Part shown: piece by piece, positions 1 to 6,965 of the stretch
Numbering within the stretch: the first letter of the stretch is position 1
How the letters are laid out: each line of letters begins with the position of its first letter
DNA from: an uncultured Bacteroidales bacterium
GTDB taxonomy: Bacteria; Bacteroidota; Bacteroidia; Bacteroidales; Bacteroidaceae
Assembly (NCBI GenBank): GCA_937901185.1
Contig: CALCHR010000132.1
Coordinates: forward strand, 1 to 15,501
DNA length: 15,501 bases
Direction of reading: 5' to 3'
Made by a program: the position numbers and the translations under genes
Notes under the pieces: model-generated
Seen by the model: only the letters and a program-made list of their open reading frames with translations
Databases searched by the model: none
What the model was told of the DNA's origin: nothing

Positions 1-107
1 TACCGAAATTTTCCTAGTAGTTACCGAAATTCACCTAGCTTTTACCTAAGAAATGGCCGAAAATGGCCCTTGATTTTCAGGTGTTTACAAAGGCAGTTTT
101 TGGGCGT
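1..107 (+). repeat. Dispersed repeat, copy A (cut by window edge)
   Basis: This is the first of three copies of an intergenic repeat. It aligns without gaps to 6638-6744 and, on the opposite strand, to about 9275-9366. The left part consists of 21-bp tandem units with the core TAGTAGTTACCGAAATT; here one partial unit (1-12) and two full ones (13-33, 34-54) are visible, the last diverged to CCTAGCTTTTACCTAAG. The right part (about 55-107) is a conserved tail with the words TTGATTTTCAGG and TTACAAAGG. The copy probably starts outside the window. It lies beyond the terminator of the neighbouring minus-strand operon and encodes nothing evident. Confidence 0.9.
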
Positions 108-141
108 AAAAAAAGAGCTGAAGGGATGTTCTTCAGCTCTT
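108..141 (-). terminator. Intrinsic terminator of the TolB-like lipoprotein operon
   Basis: A perfect 11-bp stem (AAGAGCTGAAG at 113-123 with CTTCAGCTCTT at 131-141) encloses a 7-nt loop. Read on the minus strand it is followed directly by an uninterrupted T-run (the A-run at 108-114 on the plus strand). It lies about 40 nt past the stop codon at 179. Confidence 0.92.
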
Positions 142-178
142 GGGGGTATGGGGCGGCCTGTGGGCCGTGTGTCTGGTC

Positions 179-1708
179 TTATTTGTAGCTGACGCGCTGC
201 GTGGCGTCGTCGTTGTAGATTGCTTCTTTGAACTGCTCTGAGGAGATGCGAACGGGGGTGCGCGTCAGTTCGGGCACGTTGTAGCTCTTGAGCAGCAAGA
301 GGTTTTGCTCGGGGTCGAGCTGGGGCAGCAGGAAGGCTTTGTGGTCGCGTCCGTCTTTGTCAAAGTAGGCTATGTAGGGGCGGGTGTAGGTGCCGTCGTC
401 GCGGCGGGAGGAGAAGACTATCCAGCGGCCGTTGCTGCTCCATGTGTGGTAGCTGTCGACGTTGCTGCTGTTGGCTTGGCTCAAGGGGCGCACTTCGCCG
501 CTTTGGAGGTCTTTGATGTAGAGGTCGGAGCTGGTGTGCCAGATGTGGAACTGGCCGTAGTCGCCCAGCGTAAAGAGGAGGTAGCGGCCGTCGGGGCTGA
601 CGCGCGGCACGGATACGCTCTTGCCCATGCTGTCGCAGGCGAGCTCCATTTGCGGCGCGCCAAAGCTGCGGCTTGCTTCGTCGAAGGTGAGGCTCATCAG
701 GTTGTAGTGCAACTTGTCGTAGGCTGAGAGGATGATGTCGGAACCCATCTTGTCGTCCTTGTCGGCCAGCACGGGAACGTAGACGGAGCAGTAGTAGACT
801 TTCTTGCCGTCGGGCGACCAGCAGGGGAAGGTTTCCATGTGGTCTTTGGTCTTCAGAATGTTGGTGATGGTCTTGTTGTCAGCATCATAGAACACGAGGT
901 CGCTGCCGTAGTCTATCACTTCTATCTTCTGCTTGTTGTCCATGTGGAAGGCTTGTCCGGTCTTGTTGGAGGAGAACACTATCCAGTTGCGCGTGGGATG
1001 CCAGGAGGGATATACGGTAGAGGAGATAACGGAGTCGCTCTTCATGTTGTATTTCTCTACGCGGTCGCCGTTTACGATGACGGTTCCGCCGTGGCTGGCA
1101 CGCACGTGGAAGAGCATGCGCTCTGTGTCATAGTTTTGATAGTTGTGGCAGTTGATGCAGTGGTTTTCCTTCTCGTTGAAGCTGCGATTGTTCTCATAGA
1201 TGGTTTGCACGCCGAAGGTGTGGAGGTCTCTTTGGTAGAGGCCGAGCTGGCGGTACAGCTCATATCCGGGCTCGATGAGGCGGTAGGAGAGATAGCGGTC
1301 GATGGGTTCGTGGGCTACATGAAGGGCATAGGCGGGGTGGGTGAGCCATCGGCCGTCTTCCTGGTGGGCATAGATGGTCACGGTAAGGCTGTCGCCTTTG
1401 TTTTCCTCAAGGAGTGTGTACCAGGCGGTAGAGTCGAGCATCACTTTGCCATCGGCTCCGGCTCCGGCCAACAGGTTTTTTCCTTCGCGGCCACTGATTT
1501 GGGCTACGAACTCTGTGCCTGCCGATTTGATTTGGAAGTTGAGGGGCGCAATGTTGGGCGGGATCACGATGTCGCGATAGTCGGGGTAGATGTGAACGGC
1601 CTCTTGCGTGGGAGTGCTGTCTGCAGGCACTGCGGCCTCTCTCTTGCAGCTGCCCAAGAGCAGTAGGCTCACGGCGAGGATAGACAATATTTTCTTCATA
1701 GGGATCAT
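179..1708 (-). CDS. TolB-like beta-propeller lipoprotein with CXXCH haem motif
   Basis: This is a 509-residue exported lipoprotein. The N-terminus has a signal sequence ending in the lipobox LLGSC (Cys21), so it should be anchored in a membrane after processing. Residues 184-188 read CINCH, the c-type haem-attachment signature. From about residue 230 to 450 there are repeated beta-propeller blades of the TolB/PD40 kind, recognisable as YPSWHPTRNWIVFSS, FPCWSPDGKKVYY, VPRVSPDGRYLLF and YHTWSSNGRWIVFSS. A second ATG nine bases in (1699) gives MKKILSIL and is an equally good or better start. The gene lies about 40-50 nt behind the stop of the membrane-protein gene and shares its transcript. Blades plus a haem site suggest a periplasmic or surface scaffold with a redox or haem role; that function is inference. 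Only one CXXCH is present, so it is at most a mono-haem protein. Confidence 0.85.
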   Translation of the reverse strand: MIPMKKILSILAVSLLLLGSCKREAAVPADSTPTQEAVHIYPDYRDIVIPPNIAPLNFQIKSAGTEFVAQISGREGKNLLAGAGADGKVMLDSTAWYTLLEENKGDSLTVTIYAHQEDGRWLTHPAYALHVAHEPIDRYLSYRLIEPGYELYRQLGLYQRDLHTFGVQTIYENNRSFNEKENHCINCHNYQNYDTERMLFHVRASHGGTVIVNGDRVEKYNMKSDSVISSTVYPSWHPTRNWIVFSSNKTGQAFHMDNKQKIEVIDYGSDLVFYDADNKTITNILKTKDHMETFPCWSPDGKKVYYCSVYVPVLADKDDKMGSDIILSAYDKLHYNLMSLTFDEASRSFGAPQMELACDSMGKSVSVPRVSPDGRYLLFTLGDYGQFHIWHTSSDLYIKDLQSGEVRPLSQANSSNVDSYHTWSSNGRWIVFSSRRDDGTYTRPYIAYFDKDGRDHKAFLLPQLDPEQNLLLLKSYNVPELTRTPVRISSEQFKEAIYNDDATQRVSYK

Positions 1709-1748
1709 CTGGTATGTGGGTAAATATTAAAAGGGGGTGAGCGCCGAC

Positions 1749-3344
1749 TTAGTTGACAGCGGCGTTAGTTGTGGTTTGCTGTTGCTGGTTGGTCTCGTTG
1801 TTCTCACAATAATAGTAGTACATGTAAGTGCCGAGCCATTTTTCTTTCATCTTCTCTCTCAAGAGAGGCTTGTCCTTGGCATAGGGCTTAGCGTCCATGA
1901 TGAAGCTCTTAACAGTCTCTTGCACATAGGGAGAGATTTCTGGAAACTCGTTCATCAGTCCTTCGCGCTTGAGGCTTGCGATGACAACGGCTTGCTGTAT
2001 GCAGGCCGGGAGGTATTGCTTCTTCTTTAAGATTCTGGCTCGCACGAGCATGTTGTCAAGGTCTTTGGTGTAGAGACAAGCGGCGATGGAGGTGATGAGC
2101 GTGGGGTCGGCACCGCTGCGCAGACCTAGGTTGTAGCCGAGGAATGCCGGTGTGCGATAGTTTTGCTCAAATCTTTTTTCCATGGGCGCCAGTTTGAGGA
2201 CGCAAGCCAGTTCGGGGTCGGCAGCAATGAGGGTGCTGTCGTAGAGCATGGGGCGATATTTTTCTATAAACTTGTCTTCAAAGGGTGTCTGCTCGATGAC
2301 GTGGAACAACTTCTCTGCGAGGGCTTTTTCCTTATTTAGAGTTGCACAGATGGCCATACGCTTGAGACGGTGAAGGCGTGGGCCGTTCATAACGGTCAGT
2401 TCTTGCGCGGCATGAAAGGCTGGGTATATCAAGCCGGCGTGGAAATTTGCGTCGGGCAAGAGTAAGGCATATTCCGAGTTGCCTTCTATCTTGTCGAGGT
2501 TGTTCTCGGGATAGTCGAAAGGTATGTCAAAAATCTTTTCCAGCAGTTGGTTGGTCTGTACCAAGGCCATGGCATAGTAGGCAGCTATGGCACGCGTGGG
2601 ACGCTTAGCGCTGAGCGCTTCCTCAATCATCTCTTCCCACTTTCCTTCGGTGGCCATGTTCTGCATACGTGTGGTGATAATCTCGTTCTCATTGAAGTGG
2701 AGCGTGCAGCCATATAGCGCAGCCGAACTGATAAGCAGGACGCTGATGCCTTCGCTGAAAAGTCTGCGCGGCTTCTTCTCGGCCTGCTCGCTGTGGCCTG
2801 CTTTCTTTGAGAAAATCTTTACCATGCCGGCCATAAGAGCGGAGGCAAAAAATAGAATGACAGGGAAGAGGAAGATGATGCCCGGCTCGTTCTTGTGGTA
2901 GATGTTGAGGCCGCGATAAACGAAGTAGGAGAGGACGAAGATAGGTAGGAGAAACGAGAGGCCTCGCAGACGCCACGGTGTCTTGAAACAATAGTCGACC
3001 AACCAAGCTGTGGCTGTGAAGATAAGGGCAAGAAGCAATCCGCCAACGCAAGCACTCTTGTAGGACAATAGCAAGAAGCGCATGGCCCAATAAATGTGAC
3101 CCCAAGGCTGACTTAAAACGTAGGCCATCGAGTTGCGGTCGAAGGAGAAGAAGCTGTCTTGCTCGGCGCGAACGAATACATCGCCGTAGATAAAGGTGCA
3201 GAAAATCCAGAGCAAGAGGAAACCTAACAGGTAGGGGAGGTAGGTTATTCCGGGAAAGGAGAAACTCTTCTTGGGCTTCTCTGCTACATTTTTTATACTT
3301 GTGGCTTGCTGTGCCTTGGCTGGTGTGCCTTTTTTCTTAACCAT
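1749..3344 (-). CDS. Polytopic membrane protein with helical-repeat C-terminal domain (DUF6057-like)
   Basis: This 531-residue protein has a Lys-rich N-terminus, then hydrophobic segments at about 34-53, 98-118, 128-145, 155-175 and 198-212. After these comes a soluble region of about 310 residues, rich in alpha-helix and resembling TPR-type repeats (for example GKWEEMIEEALSAKRPTRAI near 234). The stretch after the first helix (EQDSFFSF ... YVLSQPWG) resembles the Bacteroidetes family I know as DUF6057; this is recalled and not searched. The tail is low-complexity (four Gln, three Thr, Asn-rich). It is the first gene of a two-gene operon with the CXXCH beta-propeller lipoprotein, so the two probably work together at the envelope. 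No catalytic motif is visible and the function is unknown. The start ATG at 3344 begins MVKKKG. Confidence 0.8.
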   Translation of the reverse strand: MVKKKGTPAKAQQATSIKNVAEKPKKSFSFPGITYLPYLLGFLLLWIFCTFIYGDVFVRAEQDSFFSFDRNSMAYVLSQPWGHIYWAMRFLLLSYKSACVGGLLLALIFTATAWLVDYCFKTPWRLRGLSFLLPIFVLSYFVYRGLNIYHKNEPGIIFLFPVILFFASALMAGMVKIFSKKAGHSEQAEKKPRRLFSEGISVLLISSAALYGCTLHFNENEIITTRMQNMATEGKWEEMIEEALSAKRPTRAIAAYYAMALVQTNQLLEKIFDIPFDYPENNLDKIEGNSEYALLLPDANFHAGLIYPAFHAAQELTVMNGPRLHRLKRMAICATLNKEKALAEKLFHVIEQTPFEDKFIEKYRPMLYDSTLIAADPELACVLKLAPMEKRFEQNYRTPAFLGYNLGLRSGADPTLITSIAACLYTKDLDNMLVRARILKKKQYLPACIQQAVVIASLKREGLMNEFPEISPYVQETVKSFIMDAKPYAKDKPLLREKMKEKWLGTYMYYYYCENNETNQQQQTTTNAAVN

Positions 3345-3407
3345 ATTTTTTCAGTAGGGTTTATGGAGTTATAAGTCTGTGGCGGATAGTTTTCCGCTTT
3401 GGCCTTG

Positions 3408-3415
3408 CAAAGATA
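3408..3415 (-). promoter_or_regulatory. Putative -7 box (TATCTTTG) of the membrane protein/TolB-like operon
   Basis: On the minus strand the octamer TATCTTTG matches the Bacteroidetes -7 consensus TAnnTTTG and lies about 63 nt upstream of the ATG at 3344. A TTTA at 3439-3442 (minus) could be a weak -33 element, with a 23-nt spacer instead of about 19. Confidence 0.55.
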
Positions 3416-3504
3416 GTGAAAGCAGAGAGAAGAAGGGTTAAACTTGTCTGGGAAATTCTTTGCTAGCCCCTTGTTTTTCAAAATGAAGGCCTTGACCGAA
3501 GCAA

Positions 3505-3540
3505 AAATCCCCGGAAGTCTTTTCTGGCTTTCGGGGATTT
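3505..3540 (-). terminator. Intrinsic terminator of the CotH-domain gene
   Basis: A 13-bp stem (AAATCCCCGGAAG at 3505-3517 with CTTTCGGGGATTT at 3528-3540, one G-U pair) has a 10-nt loop. Read on the minus strand it ends in a T-run from the A-run at 3503-3507. It sits just past the stop codon at 3573. The plus strand also has TTTTT a few bases beyond, so it may work in both directions. Confidence 0.88.
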
Positions 3541-3572
3541 GGTTTTTGAGGGCAGGCTTTCTCTGCGGTGTT

Positions 3573-6482
3573 CTATTTTATCACTACTTTCTTACCTGCT
3601 GCGATGTAGAGGCCGGGTAGCAGTCCGTCTACTTTACTGATTCCGGCTTTGAGGTGGACGTTGCGCACCTGCTTGCCACTGGCGTCGTAGAGCGTAAATT
3701 GTAGAGGACGGGTGGTGCGTACAATGATGCAGCCCTGGCCGCTGTTGAGCGTGAAGTGGCTTTCGTCGGTCACGTTGTCAATACCTACCAGCGAGGGGTC
3801 GAAGTCGTATTGTGCGTCGAGAAATTCTATGCGTTCGTCTATCCAGTTGTGGATGAAGGAAACGTCGCCCAGAAGATCGTCGTGCAACAGATTCCATTTT
3901 GCTTCCTCGCGCTTGTCGGCACGGCTGATGGCGAAGAGTTCTCCGTATTTGGTGAAGCGTTCCTTCAGTTTCTCCGGAGTGAAGTGAGTGAGGCGCAGTT
4001 CGTGGTAGCGCTGCTTGAGCACTTCGTACCAGTTGTAGTTGTGGCTTTGGAGAAGGCGTTCGAAGAGGCCGCTGAGTCCGTGTTCGCGGTCCCAGATAAA
4101 TTCTACAAAATCCTGATTAGCTCCGGTGTAGTGGCTGCTTCCGTCCCAGCGTCTTCCCCATGTGCCGTCCAAATCCCAAGGTGCGATGCCGATTTTTCTG
4201 CTCTCGCTGCCTTGCTGGTCGTAGTTGAAGAAGAACATGTTTTTACCATGGTTGTCTGTGGCCAGCATAAGCTCGATGAAGAGGTAGTAGTCGTTGATGA
4301 CGGGGCGGTCGAAGTAGCTGTCGAAGTCTCTGTCGAACTCTTCGTCGCTACTTGTGGCTACGAAGTTGATAGCATTCCAGAGCGGTGCCCAGTCTATGGG
4401 TTCTTCTTCGTAGTCGGGGTATTTTACTTCGTAGCCGCACCAGTTTTCTTTGCGGTTGAAGTTGTTGTAGGATTCAGGTTCGTTTTTGGGGAAGTAGTTG
4501 TAGTCGGGTTCGTGGCCCATCATGGTTTCGTAGGTCCAGTCGTCCGACTTGAAGAGTGTGCCATGGATGACGGCGTCCTTGGTGTCGGTGGCTTCTTCCA
4601 ACTTCTTTAGCTTGAGTTGTTTGCGGTCCAGTTTTTCTGTCATGCAGTAGAGGCCGTGGTAGCTACCGTTGAGGAATACCTCCACAAATTTTCCGCGGGT
4701 GCCGGTACGTGCTTTCTTCTCCCACTTTTGGTGGTAGGGTGCTGTGGCAAAGTCGTTCCACAGGTCGGTCGATACGCGGTTGCGCATACAAGCTTGGTCT
4801 ACGGCCATAGCGTCGAGAATCCAGTTGTTGTCATCGCGCAGACCGAAGAACTCGCGGTCTACAGAGTTGCCCGCAGCATCGCGCATCTTGATAGCGTAAG
4901 ATTTTTTCTCATAGTTCTGGGCCGATGCTCCGCGGTATTTGAAGGCGGCGATGTAGGTAGAGTCGTAGCCGAGATAGTTGCTGTCGGTCACGCGGATAGA
5001 ACCTGTGGTGTAGTAGCTGCTGTTGCAGTTGGGCACGGTCACTTCGACGATGGGCAGGTAGCTGAATCGCAGTGTGGCGTTACCCAGCGGGCTTCCGTCT
5101 TCGGCTATGAGGCTGATGGTGTGGTCTTCTGTGGCATCAACGCCGTTGAGTGTCACCTCGTGGCTCTTGCTGTCTACGGCCTCGCCATCGATATAGAGTG
5201 TGTAGGCCACGTCCTCCATTTTGTTTTTCCAAGTGACGGTGCCCAGGAAGTCGCCTTCTTCTCTGACACTCTCTGCCAGGGGGAAGTAGTAGGCCTTTTC
5301 TCGCTTGTCGTAGATGAGGTCTTTGTCGTTGATGCGCAGCGAGTCTACGTAAAGATTAAATCCGGTGGGTTTCTCTTGGCCGTTGATGTCGATGCCGTTG
5401 GCCACGAGGTGGTCGATGTGGCGTTGGTCGGCCGAGGCAAAGAGGAAGGTGGAGCCGCCATCGAGGTCGTAGAGTCCCACAAAGTGAGAGCCGCCTCGGC
5501 TATAGTCGTTCCAGTATCTGAATTGCGAGTCGAGCATAGAGGCCCACGAGTCGTTTACCTTATATATATAGTAGCCGGGATTGCTTTGATATGTGTATTT
5601 CACGGACCAACAGTTGGTCGTGGCCGAGGCTGTGGTTTTTTCTACATACAAAGGGTTCTCTGTGTAGTCGCTAAAATAGTCGGTCACGCAGCGGTGGTCT
5701 TCGCTGAAGATGTTCACACCGTTTGCGTTGCGGGTGAAGTAGAATTTTGTAGCTTGTCCTTCTGCCATGTAGAGATAGCCGCTTTTGAGGTAGACCGTAA
5801 GGTTGGAGCGTACGTTCTTGATGGTGTAGAGCACGGGGTCGTTGAGGGCGGTGGTGTAAACCACGGGGTCTGTCAGTCCCATGTTCTCCCAGTATTCTCC
5901 GTCGGCTGTGATGCCGTAGCCGTTGCCCACCACTTCGCCACCGCCTTCTTCGCCGTTGCCTTCGCTTACCAGGTTGCCGGCTTCGTCGTAGAATTTGAAG
6001 TACTCGTTGTCGCTCCAGCGGTTATGAGTGGCGTATGTGCCCACCAGGAATGTATCGTCCTTGCGCACGTTGAACCATTGCGTGGGGTCGTCTACGTTGG
6101 CAATGTTGTAAGCACCATCTTGCAGGGTGAAGGTCCATCGGCTTCGGTCGTTGCCTGCAGAGGTGGAGAGCACCAATCCTTTGGCCACGCCCTCAATGCG
6201 GTCGGGGTAGTGGGTGATGTATGTGCCGCTTTGCGCATTGCAGATGGTGTAGGCATCGCCGTCTTTTTTGATGTACCACCAATGGTCGTCGGCCGTTTGG
6301 TAACTGGCGTCATAGTAGACATAGGCCGAAGAGCCGTGGTTGCTACCCAGGGCAATGGAGCCATAGCCCCAGGCCTCGCAGACAATGCGATATTTCTTGC
6401 CGCTCTCAAAAGCCGGTGCGGCATTCAAGGTGAGCGAGAGCAGAGCTACGCTCAGAAGGAGAAGGTATTTTTTCATAACCAT
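3573..6482 (-). CDS. Secreted CotH-kinase-domain protein with probable type IX sorting domain
   Basis: This is a 969-residue exported protein. The signal peptide covers about residues 1-22 (MKKYLLLLSVALLSLTLNAA); of two ATGs, the second at 6476 (MKK) is the more likely start. Residues 25-170 and 215-350 look like two beta-rich, beta-trefoil-like binding modules, with an acidic Gly/Glu linker near 173-185. About 375-475 is a further beta-sandwich-like region. Residues 478-885 match the CotH spore-coat kinase family: FKYRGAS ... KKSYAIK near 514-532, EKLDRKQL at 616, DNHGKN (Asp743, Asn748) as probable catalytic loop, and PWDLDG (Asp770, Asp772) as probable metal site. Residues 918-969 (LYDASGKQV ... 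PGLYIAAGKKVVIK) look like a type A type IX secretion C-terminal domain. It should be secreted and possibly surface-attached. Known CotH proteins phosphorylate secreted proteins; the target here is unknown. It is monocistronic. Confidence 0.85.
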   Translation of the reverse strand: MVMKKYLLLLSVALLSLTLNAAPAFESGKKYRIVCEAWGYGSIALGSNHGSSAYVYYDASYQTADDHWWYIKKDGDAYTICNAQSGTYITHYPDRIEGVAKGLVLSTSAGNDRSRWTFTLQDGAYNIANVDDPTQWFNVRKDDTFLVGTYATHNRWSDNEYFKFYDEAGNLVSEGNGEEGGGEVVGNGYGITADGEYWENMGLTDPVVYTTALNDPVLYTIKNVRSNLTVYLKSGYLYMAEGQATKFYFTRNANGVNIFSEDHRCVTDYFSDYTENPLYVEKTTASATTNCWSVKYTYQSNPGYYIYKVNDSWASMLDSQFRYWNDYSRGGSHFVGLYDLDGGSTFLFASADQRHIDHLVANGIDINGQEKPTGFNLYVDSLRINDKDLIYDKREKAYYFPLAESVREEGDFLGTVTWKNKMEDVAYTLYIDGEAVDSKSHEVTLNGVDATEDHTISLIAEDGSPLGNATLRFSYLPIVEVTVPNCNSSYYTTGSIRVTDSNYLGYDSTYIAAFKYRGASAQNYEKKSYAIKMRDAAGNSVDREFFGLRDDNNWILDAMAVDQACMRNRVSTDLWNDFATAPYHQKWEKKARTGTRGKFVEVFLNGSYHGLYCMTEKLDRKQLKLKKLEEATDTKDAVIHGTLFKSDDWTYETMMGHEPDYNYFPKNEPESYNNFNRKENWCGYEVKYPDYEEEPIDWAPLWNAINFVATSSDEEFDRDFDSYFDRPVINDYYLFIELMLATDNHGKNMFFFNYDQQGSESRKIGIAPWDLDGTWGRRWDGSSHYTGANQDFVEFIWDREHGLSGLFERLLQSHNYNWYEVLKQRYHELRLTHFTPEKLKERFTKYGELFAISRADKREEAKWNLLHDDLLGDVSFIHNWIDERIEFLDAQYDFDPSLVGIDNVTDESHFTLNSGQGCIIVRTTRPLQFTLYDASGKQVRNVHLKAGISKVDGLLPGLYIAAGKKVVIK

Positions 6483-6496
6483 TTGATTTTGCGCCC

Positions 6497-6504
6497 CAAA
6501 AGTA
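6497..6504 (-). promoter_or_regulatory. Putative -7 box (TACTTTTG) of the CotH-domain gene
   Basis: On the minus strand TACTTTTG fits TAnnTTTG exactly, 14 nt upstream of the first ATG and 20 nt upstream of the second. This predicts a very short leader. I see no clear -33 element; the upstream bases are T-rich. Confidence 0.55.
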
Positions 6505-6571
6505 CGAAGAAAAATAAGAAACTAGCTCTAATGGAGGGGTCATTTTTATGGCTTTAATATTTTTTTGACAA

Positions 6572-6591
6572 CAGCCCCCTCGCAGCCCCCT
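6572..6591. repeat. Two CAGCCCCCT direct repeats
   Basis: CAGCCCCCT occurs twice (6572-6580 and 6583-6591) with an 11-bp period, one helical turn, between the CotH promoter and repeat copy B. It could be a small protein-binding site or a chance repeat. Confidence 0.4.
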
Positions 6592-6607
6592 ATATTTCAG
6601 AGAAAAT

Positions 6608-6744
6608 CTTAGTAGTTACTTTCGCGTTCTTAGTAGTTACCGAATTTTTCTTAGTAGTTACCGAAATTCACCTAGCTTTTACCTAAGAAATGCCTGAAAA
6701 TGCCTATTGATTTTCAGGAGGTTACAAAGGTTTGTTTTGAGCGT
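6608..6744 (+). repeat. Dispersed repeat, copy B (complete)
   Basis: This is the most complete plus-strand copy. Four 21-bp units run head to tail at 6608-6628, 6629-6649, 6650-6670 and 6671-6691; the first three begin CTTAGTAGTTAC and the fourth is diverged. The tail includes a perfect 9-bp inverted repeat (CCTGAAAAT at 6693-6701 with ATTTTCAGG at 6710-6718, 8-nt loop) and ends in TTACAAAGG plus a GAGCGT word shared with copy A. It lies in the divergent gap between the CotH and GH84 genes, upstream of both. The period is exactly 21 bp, about two turns of B-DNA. Confidence 0.92.
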
Positions 6745-6901
6745 GGTGATAGCGGCTTCCTCTTATATATATAATAATGTGTAGCGCCGGGTCTTCTGTC
6801 GATGGCTCGGTCGCCCTTCCGGTCTTGCTCAGAGATGGGTAAAAACTGAGAGGAACGCTCGGCAGTTTGCTATGTGGCAGAAGAGAAAAGCCCGGTTTTA
6901 T
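6745..6901. other. Non-coding stretch upstream of the GH84 promoter
   Basis: I find no convincing gene here. It contains a TATATATATAATAATG run at about 6764-6779 and a short GCCCG/CGGGC inverted repeat (6890-6894 with 6911-6915) that spans the -33 element of the GH84 promoter and could be an operator. A 77-codon minus-strand open frame across it has no family resemblance and overlaps the promoter. Confidence 0.5.
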
Positions 6902-6932
6902 TTTGCCATACGGGCCGGTTAAGCTAACTTTG
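6902..6932 (+). promoter_or_regulatory. Promoter of the GH84 gene, full Bacteroidetes consensus
   Basis: TTTG at 6902-6905 is followed after exactly 19 nt by TAACTTTG at 6925-6932, matching the Bacteroidetes housekeeping promoter TTTG-N19-TAnnTTTG at both boxes and the spacing. The ATG is 33 nt beyond the -7 box. This is the best promoter in the window. Confidence 0.8.
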
Positions 6933-6965
6933 TAGCAGATAAACATTTGTAACACTTAATATATT

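Noticed and set aside
3756..4610. 284-codon plus-strand frame, and a similar one at 10827-11639
   Set aside because: Both are antisense shadows of well-supported minus-strand genes, without signals or motifs of their own.
4617..6557. 646-codon plus-strand open frame opposite the CotH gene
   Set aside because: It is the antisense of a clear secreted protein, has a Val/Ala/His-rich shadow composition and no domain resemblance.
6608..6691. CRISPR array
   Set aside because: The 21-bp units are directly adjacent with no unique spacers between them, and no cas gene is nearby.
6722..6955. 77-codon minus-strand frame in the CotH-GH84 gap
   Set aside because: It covers a full consensus promoter on the other strand, partly consists of the repeat tail, and has no start signal or family resemblance.
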